Shown here: in pieces, positions 56,600-64,000 of the stretch
Layout of the letters: the number at the start of each line of letters is the position of its first letter
How positions within the stretch are numbered: position 1 is the stretch's first letter
Assembly: GCA_033239525.1 (NCBI GenBank)
Contig: BSYO01000020.1
Span: 10,170,308-10,234,307, forward strand
Source of the DNA: Nepenthes gracilis
Lineage: Eukaryota > Streptophyta > Magnoliopsida > Caryophyllales > Nepenthaceae
Reading direction: 5' to 3'
DNA length: 64,000 bases
Notes under the pieces: generated by a model
The model's input: the letters and a program-made list of their open reading frames with translations, nothing else
Databases searched by the model: none
What the model was told of the DNA's origin: nothing
Made by a program: the position numbers and the translations under genes

Positions 56600-58634
56600 T
56601 AAGTACATCAATGAAGTGGGGTGACTCCTAGGGACATGACGGCTCGGGGAGGCCCCGAGGGCCCCGGAGAGAGGGGATCTTCGATGGAGCCGGGCTGAAC
56701 CGAGGCAGAAAGGCCTCCCACGAACGCCAAATAAGTCCTCGGCTCTCAATGCGGTGGCGTTGATGGGGTGGAATATCCTAAGGAAACGAGAGGGACGAAT
56801 GAGGCGAAGCACTTTCGGCGGCACATCCGGATGCCCTCCCGGTGATTGCGCCCAAGTAATGGTGAAATGTCCTCGGGCCTAAGGGATACTCTCGGCCTCT
56901 CGTCTAGCGGGCGCAACTTCTCCCTGCTGACGCCTTACTACCTCGTTCAAGGAAGCATTCTCCTCCCTCGGCGCTAGCAAGCTCGGCCTCGGCCTTCCGA
57001 CAGCCTCTCGAATGGCCTCCAACTCTTCCGGTTGGGTGAGACCCGAACGACCCGTCCCGTAAATGTCATTTGAGCCTCTCGACCGCAACTTGGAACTACG
57101 TCCAAAGAAAAGAGATTGTTAGTACAAAGAAAGTAAAAGAGAAGGACAAGAGAGCCTCGAAAGGAAACGAAATACCTCGAAGCAAGGAGGCCGCTACTTA
57201 AAGAGGCCTCTCCAATTGTCCTCGGAGCCGGAGCCTCAACGGAAGGCACCACGTAAACTCCAACCTCACCTCGGGAGTAGAAGTCACTTGAAGGAACAAG
57301 GACGGGGCTCGACAGGCGGACGCCTCGACCCCAGCCTCAAGAATAGGAGTATCCTGAATGAGCAACGGCCTGGGGGCTCGACAATAGGTGCTTCCACCTC
57401 CATCTCCAAAGGCCCGAGGCCATGAACGCTCGGGGACCCCTCATCGGGAACCTCATCGGGCGCTCGCCTCATCTCGCTTGGGCTCGGGATGGCCGGGAGC
57501 TCGGCCGACGACCTCATCTTCGACGCCCCGAGAGCCCTCGACCTCGAAGATCTCGGATGGATGCCTGCGCGAAGTGGACGGTTCTCCGGGAAGATCGGAG
57601 AAGCTCCGAGGCGTAACTCTCAATCGTTTGGACTTAGGGAGCTCAATCACTTCATCAATCCTCGGCGAGGATCCTCCTGGGAGACCGGAGAAATAAAGGC
57701 ATGTAGAGTCCTCAAACCCTGTGGCCCTCGGAAATGAGGATTTCCTTCTCTCGAACGAGAGCGACGACGTCCTCGTCCTCAAGATCGTCCTCGTCGGAAA
57801 TGATACCCCTAAAGAGGGCGGCTCCATAACACTCCGAGGACGCTTTGAACCCTCAACGTCCGAGCGATGTGATCTCTCTGACGGCACCTTGGCTCCACTC
57901 GGACGGGCGAACTTTGGATTACCAAAGTCCCCTGTCCTCTTCTTCAACTTCTTCTTCTTCTTGGACTTCTCGGGAGTAGACTCGGCCCACTTGGCCTCCA
58001 TGAGGTTCTCGGGCTGCAACCAGATGTTTCGTTTGTCCAAATGGAAGCCCCCGAGATTTTCCTTGATGAGATCCGTGATCTCCTTCGAGCTTCCTTTATC
58101 ATTAAGGGAAGGCTCGGTACAGTATTCGGGGACCACCTTCCCCCATTTGTTGGGAATGGCCCATGACGTTGGGACGCCGAGGAAGAAGAACTTGTCTTTC
58201 CACCTCTTGGTGGAATCGGGATTCCCACCACAAAGCAGGGCAAAGTCCGACCGAGGGGTCATGGTAATCCAGTCAAGGTTATGCGTGAACCTAAACATGA
58301 CCTTGACTACCGTAACGTTCAACAGCTTCTCTTTGCAACGAAGAAAAACGCATAAGGAGACGAGATACCTCATGGCGTTCGGCTGGAGTCCTGCCAGTGG
58401 GACTCCCAGGTCCCTCATGATCTCGTACAGCTCCAAAGGGACTGGAAACCGCAGCCCCGCTCTTGGTGGATCTCGTAGATCGTGATGAAACCATCGGGAG
58501 GGCGTGAGGCCCCGTCATCTGGGCTCGGCACAACCATGGCCATGTCACCGGGGATCTCATACAGAGCCCGTAGTTCCTCGAGCCTCTCATTGGTCGTGCC
58601 GACGACGCAATATCTCTAACTCAGGAGCCACCAT
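56600..58634 (-). pseudogene. Antisense accessory gene of B2, Transposase_28-like
   Basis: ATG at 58634 (MVAPELEILRRRHDQ), then a short frameshift. A 327-codon open frame runs from 58436 to 57453: MELYEIMRDLGVPLAGLQPN, AMRYLVSLCVF, VTVVKVMFRFTHNLDWITM, RWKDKFFFLGVPTSWAIPNK, ENLGGFHLDKRNIWLQPENL, a KKKKKLKK basic run (possible nuclear signal), then a long acidic/Ser/Arg-rich region. After an 80-bp intron comes a charged segment with TQPEELEAIREAVG. The N-terminal half resembles the plant Transposase_28 ('putative gypsy type transposon') domain, found in many plant proteins with no known function. It lies antisense to gag-pol with its own promoter and poly(A) signal. Confidence 0.7.
57096..57175 (-). 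other. Predicted intron in the antisense gene of B2
   Basis: Minus strand: donor CGAG|GTATTTCG at 57175 and acceptor GGACGTAG|TTCC at 57096, 80 bp, T-rich before the AG. Same length and borders as the B1 intron. Confidence 0.6.
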
Positions 58635-58772
58635 TTTGGGACTTGAGAACACAAGAGAAAGAAGGGCTCTGAGGAATGCAAGCGAGAGGAACGAAGGTTT
58701 GAAAACTAAGGCTTTGCAGAGGAAGACAAGAAGGAAGACAAAGGAAGAGTTTTGAACGGGCAGGAAGGCGCC

Positions 58773-58946
58773 TTTATAGGCAAAAATTTGAAAAAGACGC
58801 ATCATGACGAGGCCACGCGTCGCTCGGCCATTCGTTTAAGGAAAGCCGCAATTCCACGTGTCGCTCGGCCAAGATGGCCGAAATGAAATGATGACTTCGC
58901 CACGTGACGCCCGAACGCCCGTCAAGGGATTAATGGCCGCCACGTG
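58773..58946 (-). promoter_or_regulatory. Promoter of the antisense gene of B2: four G-box-type sites and TATA
   Basis: CACGTG at 58941, 58901 and 58855 and CACGCG (minus CGCGTG) at 58814; the starts are 40, 46 and 41 bp apart. Minus-strand TATAAA is at 58778-58773, about 140 bp before the ATG at 58634. Order, number and spacing match the B1 promoter, including the weaker fourth site next to the TATA box. Confidence 0.7.
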
Positions 58947-59196
58947 TCGCCCATCCGTTCGCTCCGACGAAATGATGATCTTTACCTTCCCAAGGCATCT
59001 CGACAGAACGCCTCACCTCCGCGTTTAATGCTCCAAAGATCGAAACGACAAAGAAAGCGGGAGTCCCAGGGTAAAACCACTCGCCCAAAACAGGAGTTCT
59101 CGGACAAAATGATTTTCTAAGAATTTCTAACTCCAAGTCGCCTCGGTAGGGAGGATTCGAAGAACATGCCAAGCGGTCGAGGATCTCGGACCCTTT

Positions 59197-59210
59197 GGCA
59201 TGGGGGCTAG
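59197..59210 (+). promoter_or_regulatory. Polypurine tract of B2
   Basis: GGCATGGGGGCTAG directly before the 3' LTR; same core as in A and C. Confidence 0.75.
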
Positions 59211-60058
59211 TGTTGGGTCAGACCTGGGGTCCCCAATCGGGTGGGAAAATACTTGGCCCAAGTGGCGAGAACCCGAGCGCTCTGGACGCACCCGAAAAGA
59301 GTCCGAGAACATTTTGAGGCGCGAAGAATGCAAAGGCACGAAGCTTAGTTCTCCGGCGCGTGACCACGCGCCCATGAAATCCGCGGACCTAGCAAGGGTA
59401 CAAGGACTCGCCTACTTAAGAAAATCTTCGCAAGGTACGAGGACTCCCAGACGTCCGGGAATGCGGCTCGGCTAACAAACCCCCGCGGCAAACGCTGCAT
59501 GTCTGATCAGCACTACCATTGCCAATGACACACGGTCATGTCACCACCCTCGACATTCTGCACGGGCGGATCGAGCAGGCCGAGATTCACTCCGTGACTT
59601 GGCGCATCTCGACGGGCAGAGCACGTGTCGCCAGATTCGGTGCCACTGGGCACCCTACCGTTAACGGCATTATTACCGCCTATAAAACCTCAAGCCTCCT
59701 ACGAAGAAAACTCTCTCTCTCGGGCTTGATCCTTCTCTCTTATTCTCTTAGGCTTTCAGAGATTGGTTTTCAGTGATCGACGCCTTGCGAACAAAGTAGA
59801 AATCACTCGGACACCCGAAGGGGCCAACTTAGAAAAAGCTCTCACTTGTATTGATTTTGTAACCCAACGTGCTCATAGTGAAATTTCTCAGGCTCACCGT
59901 GATTTTCCCTCCTCATTCAAGCAGGAGGTTTTCCACGTAAAACTCCGGTGTTCAATCTCTACTACTCTAACTCGTCATTTCATCATTTTGCATTCGTTTC
60001 ACCCTGAATCATCCCAACTCATTTGTGTTGCTTGGACCCGAAGATCCAGAACGCAACA
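59211..60058 (+). repeat. 3' LTR of B2
   Basis: 848 bp from TGTTGGGTCA to ACGCAACA; TATAAAA at 59681-59687. It differs from the 5' LTR by scattered short indels. TGTGT follows. Confidence 0.9.
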
Positions 60059-60063
60059 TGTGT

Positions 60064-60094
60064 TAATAAGAAAGTAAAAATAATATTATATAAC

Positions 60095-60133
<39 letters not shown>

Positions 60134-61847
60134 GTAAGTAAATAAATTGACAAATCACCCCTTCTCGATTCTTCTTCACGTCCTCCCCAAACAAACCCCC
60201 GTCCTTTTTCTTCTCCGTCACCCGGGCGCTCTCTCACTCTCTCAGTTTCATCTATTCTCTCATTTCTCTCTCTTGAGACCTCGCTCTCAGCATTATTCTA
60301 ACAAACCTGTGGCCGTTCCACTTCGTTCGAATCTTTTCCTAAATCGTTCCACGACAAATCCTTACGGACTAACATCCGTTTCAATCGTCTGATTCTATCA
60401 TCTAACCAAGTTTTCCTCCAAAATTTCCGCTCCACAGGTCCATTTAAGCAGTACACTAGTGAGAATCAAAGAGGAGAAAAGGCAGATGAGTGGAAAAAAA
60501 TCAGAAAGAAGCTCTGCTTCCAGATGTTTGTAAGCCGTCACCAAAGTGCTATCGTGGCCGAAATTATTCACTGCTTAGTTTTGCGCCGAGGCTCTCATCA
60601 GGCAAGTGACTCCCTGTACTTTCACTATCTCCTCTAGTTGCAAGTGACTTCATATTTTGCATATTTGTAATTGGTTCTCTTTTCTAACTATTTTGCAAGT
60701 AACACAGCCATTCTCTTGAAATTTCTCGAATTCCTTTCTGTTCATGTTAATATCTGTATTTTGTATGTTTTGATTGTGTGAAAATCGGTGGTTTTGGGTG
60801 TGAAGAGAAAATCAGGGAAAAATATGGATCACGGCTCCGATCAGATATTTTGGTGTATTTCTTGGTGATTTGGAAACGAAAATTGTGGTTAATATTTGAT
60901 TTTTTTCATGTTAAAAAGGGACAGTAGGATTTTCTTATGGTTAAAAAAATTATAATATATTACAAGAAAAAATTAGGGACAAATATATTAATAATTAACG
61001 TATACAATGATAAAAATATAATTTTATCTTTAAAATTTTAAAATTAAATAAATATTAATTAATAGAAAATAAAAAAATAATAAAAATGGTAAAAATATGC
61101 TATCATGGATTATAAAAATATACTGTCATTTATTATAAAAATATATATTAATATTTAAAAATTTTTTAAAAAATTTATAAATTATTTATTGAATCATTAC
61201 GATAAAAATTCATCCCTTTTACTAAACTACAAATAATTTATAAATAATTTATTAAATATTTATTTTATAAATATTTATAAGTTAAATATTTATTGCAGCG
61301 CTCATCACCTCGTGCCCCTCTCTCTCACTCTCTCTCACGCTTCTTCTTGCTTAAATGGTAGACTTTGTGTCGCACTCAATCACCTCGCGCCTCTCTCTCT
61401 CTCCCCCTCTCTCTCTTTCTCCCTCCTTCCACCACGGCCCTAAGTCACAGACTTCGCGCCTCTCTTCCATCCTCTGGTGTTCAAGTGCTTGTTTTGCTTC
61501 GCAATTGACAAATTTCTCCCTTCTTTCGCATTTAATCAGCGGTTTAGCTTCGGAAGATGAGGAATCACTCACCTCCTTTGGCATCTCCCATTCCTCTCTA
61601 TCTCTATGGTTTACAATATTTTGGATCGATACTTTAATATAGGTTGTAAGCATATATTGTGTTACCGGCTTGATAAACCAGGACGTTAGGCGTCTGCGGA
61701 GCCACCAATCACACGAAAGAGCATTCGGATCACGCAAGTTTTTCAAAAATTTCGAGATTATATCCGATTCTAATAATCGGGTCCGATAACAGAGTACATG
61801 AGATTGATGTCTTTTTAATTGTTTTTGTTCTGTTTTTAACTACATTA
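60064..61847. other. AT-rich and CT-rich DNA between B2 and the chromovirus
   Basis: An (AAT)n tract (about 60089-60130) is followed by a CT-rich, leader-like stretch (60150-60470) and then AT-rich DNA. A second CT-rich stretch lies at 61310-61450. The layout of (AAT)n followed by a leader recalls the large LTR at 1838-4299, so part of this could be an old LTR, but I could not match the sequences. No domain-bearing ORF. Confidence 0.35.
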
Positions 61848-62211
61848 TGTTATATTGCTGCTTACGTGGCTGTAACTACATTCTGTTTTAACACATGGAA
61901 TTGCTCTTTGCTATTAGTTAAGCCGGTTGGCAGTAAATGGAAATAAAAGAATATTTCAGCTGAATTCTTTCTCCTCTCGTCTCTCTCCCTCACTTTTCCC
62001 TCTTTCTCCCTCTCCCTCTCCATTTCCCTTTCCCTCTCGATCCTCTTTTCCCTTCTCTTCTCCTCTCTTCTCTTAATCTGCAGATTTTCGTCGTCAATCA
62101 CTGCTTGATCTCCCCTCCCATCTCACTCCATATCAGAGTCCTTGGCCTTTACCTATCGGACTCAATGAAGCAGCACGCCTCGGAGTTTACCACAGCTCTC
62201 GGAGTGTATCA
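61848..62211 (+). repeat. Probable 5' LTR of a chromovirus (about 364 bp)
   Basis: Begins TGTTATATTGCTGCTTACGTGG and ends GGAGTGTATCA. It holds AATAAAAGAATATTTCAGC and a long CT-rich tract, the usual content of short LTRs in this group of plant gypsy elements. The left end is set by the TG motif and family resemblance only, because the 3' LTR is outside the window. Confidence 0.5.
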
Positions 62212-62230
62212 ATTGGTGCTCTTATTAAGA
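62212..62230 (+). promoter_or_regulatory. Probable primer-binding region of the chromovirus
   Basis: ATTGGTGCTCTTATTAAG follows the LTR end. Related plant elements have a TTGGTGCTTTCATT-type sequence here. The gag start codon follows within a few bases (ATG at 62234). Confidence 0.45.
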
Positions 62231-62233
62231 CGG

Positions 62234-63400
62234 ATGGCAGAGGGCATGACGACACGGTCTAAATCAATGGAGGAATCCATTGCCGGGTTGAAGGAGATGA
62301 CCGTCGCTCTTCACACCATTCCGAGAGTATAGTCACCACCCTCCAGCACCATTCCGAAGGTATTGCTTTTAACACTACTCTCGATGAACAGTTGCAGAAG
62401 TCTATGGCAGAAGTCCTTCATTCCCTTGCTCGAATCGAAGCTCACAATCGATCCACAGTAAACCCTCCTTTGCTTCCAACACCACCATCGTTCCCGGCGT
62501 CATCAACCACACTACCCGTCTCTCCTCACTCGACAACCCAATCTCTTCCCCCTCACAACCAAACCGATCTCTAGTCCCCTCTTCCCATACACTTACCAAA
62601 GCTTGAAATTCCCTTTTTCTCCGGGGATAACGTTCTCGGATGGCTGTTTCAAATTGAACGATTCTTCCAATATCATCTTACCCCCTTCGATCGGAAACTC
62701 ACCATAGCCGCTTTCTACATGTCGGGTCAAGCACTCTAGTGGTATCAATGGAAGCATGCTACCCACCAGTTATCGACATGGGAACTGTTCACTCGAGACC
62801 TAGAACTACGGTTTGGTCCCTCTTCTTATTTAAACCATGAAGCTCTCTTGTAAACTTCGGCAAACTTCATCGGTTGCGGTGTATATGACGGAGTTCGAAA
62901 CCATTTCCACTCGCACTATGGGACCCTTTGCGACAAATCTACTGAACTGCTTCTTATCTGGGTTGCGGGATGACATACGGTGAGAACTGCTTCTACTTAA
63001 GCCTCAGATGCTTCCAGACGCCATTGGAATGGCTAAGCTGGTGGAGGAGAAAATAGATGCTACCCGCTCACTAGCTCACCGTACTCCATTGCCCAAACCA
63101 TCTGTAACATTTCCTAACTCACATACCAACCAGCTGCCTTCCCCAAATCCACCACCCAGGTTGCCCATCAAGTGCCTCACCACATCAGAGATGGCCGCTA
63201 GGCACGAGAAGGGGATTTGTTTCAACTTTGACGAACGATTTACACCTGGCCATAGGTGTAAACCGCCCCAATTTTTGTGTATGCTGATAGAGGAGGATTA
63301 CTCTGATACCCTAACGTCTTCACCTTCCGAGGCTGAAACAGTAGAAGGAGATTTGGTAGCAGAGCGTACTTTGGGGTGGAATCTCCTTCCCTAACTCCAG
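62234..63400 (+). pseudogene. gag: gag of a chromovirus-type Ty3/gypsy element
   Basis: ATG 62234: MAEGMTTRSKSMEESIAGLK, a coiled-coil-like start, then a stop at about 62330. After the proline/serine linker (62392-62574) the gag core reads LPKLEIPFFSGDNVLGWLFQ, IERFFQYHLTP and QAL-stop-WYQWKH (stop at about 62738), then WELFTRDLELRFGPSS and YMTEFETIS. The zinc knuckle at about 63215-63255 reads ICFNFDERFTPGHRC, with the second Cys changed to Phe. Several stops; pol continues downstream. Confidence 0.8.
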
Positions 63401-63489
63401 ATCTTGCTGCAACTATTTCTTTACACGCATTGGAAGGCCACTTTGTCCCCTCCACTATGAGATTACAAGGCTATATCATGGGCTAGCCA

Positions 63490-64000
63490 ATGATTATTTT
63501 GGTGGATAGTGGTTCCACCCACAATTTCTTACAAACTAAAATGGCCAAACACTTGGGGCTGCCAATTGAACCATCACATCATCTTAATGTCACAGTTGGA
63601 AATGAAGATTCTCTGCACTGTGAAGGATTGTGTAATGGCGTTGTGGCCACTCTGGGTAAATCCAAATTTACAGTGGACCGACATTTGTTACCCATCTATG
63701 GTCTTTGATATAGTTTTGGAGTCCAATGGTTGGCTTGATTGGACCCGTGCTCTTCGATTACAAGGCTCTCTGGATGAGTTTTGATCATGAGGGCCACACG
63801 ATTACCTTACATGGATTACCTAAGGCCACCATGTCCACCATGACATTAAGCCAATTGCGAAGAGGTGAAGTCGCCAAGTTAGTTGCCATATATTTCAAGC
63901 TAACCGTGTTTAAGGCACATGAGGAATGTACGGAAGACGCTTGACTTGAGGCCTCTCCCAAATTCAATCTACCAACAGATCTTTCCCCTGAGATGGCCAA
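63490..64000 (+). pseudogene. pol: Protease region of the chromovirus, running off the window
   Basis: IILVDSGSTHNFLQTKMAKH has an intact DSG catalytic box; then LHCEGLCNGVV and FTVDRHLLPIYG. A one-base loss at about 63708 shifts DIVLGVQWL out of frame. The linker toward RT continues as FDYKALWMSFDHEGHTITLH and LSQLRRGEVAKL. RT would lie beyond 64000. Confidence 0.8.

Larger units (their letters stand above)
49631..60058 (+). mobile_element. Element B2: Tat-type Ty3/gypsy retrotransposon with an antisense gene
   Basis: LTRs 49631-50481 and 59211-60058 with TGTTGGG...CGCAACA ends are flanked by the target duplication TGTGT (49626-49630 and 60059-60063). Order on the plus strand: primer site, gag, protease, RT, RNase H, second RNase H, integrase, minisatellite, then the antisense gene (minus strand) and the polypurine tract. 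The protease ORF is open for 232 codons and the antisense ORF for 327 codons, so B2 is the best copy in the window. gag, RT and integrase have frameshifts. Confidence 0.92.

Noticed and set aside
60064..60800. Host gene 5' UTR and first intron
   Set aside because: The CT-rich leader and a GCAAGTGACTCC junction-like sequence are suggestive, but no coding exon or domain follows, and retrotransposon LTRs in this lineage can look the same.

Overview
This window is repeat-rich plant nuclear DNA, almost certainly heterochromatin. Every recognisable coding fragment belongs to an LTR retrotransposon or to an accessory gene carried inside one. The evidence is plant-type Ty3/gypsy elements of the Tat lineage (two RNase H domains, a TTGGCGCC primer-binding site and an antisense accessory gene), a Ty1/copia element, a TRIM with an initiator-tRNA-Met primer site, and a chromovirus. 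No host gene, tRNA or rRNA could be supported. I do not name a species.

Layout. 1-4299: the 3' end of a Ty3/gypsy element with a 2.46-kb LTR. 4611-17306: element A, an old Tat-type element on the minus strand. 17307-22654: a decayed Ty1/copia element, minus strand. 22655-34273: array C, a plus-strand non-coding LTR element in tandem form (LTR-internal-LTR-internal-LTR). 34274-36338: AT-rich DNA with a 100-N gap. 36339-46628: element B1, minus strand, 5-bp target duplication AGTTG. 46634-49625: a short satellite interrupted by two head-to-head TRIMs. 49631-60058: element B2, plus strand, target duplication TGTGT, the same family as B1. 60064-61847: AT-rich and CT-rich DNA. 61848 to the window end: the 5' LTR, gag and protease of a chromovirus.

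How the parts work together. A and B have gag, protease, RT, RNase H, a second RNase H and integrase on one strand. Between pol and the 3' LTR, on the opposite strand, they carry a spliced gene whose predicted product resembles the plant 'putative gypsy type transposon' (Transposase_28) family followed by charged and coiled-coil segments. In B this gene has its own promoter, four evenly spaced G-box or G-box-like sites and a TATA box. A has a homologous gene plus two other possible antisense units. Array C has no pol, but its primer site, leader blocks and polypurine tract match A, so it looks like a non-autonomous partner of A-like elements. Its body is mostly minisatellite blocks, one of which carries many WRKY W-box cores.

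Limits. All boundaries and domain calls were made by eye; no alignment or database search was run. Nearly all reading frames are broken. Copies of the same family differ largely by small indels, so part of the apparent decay may be assembly error.
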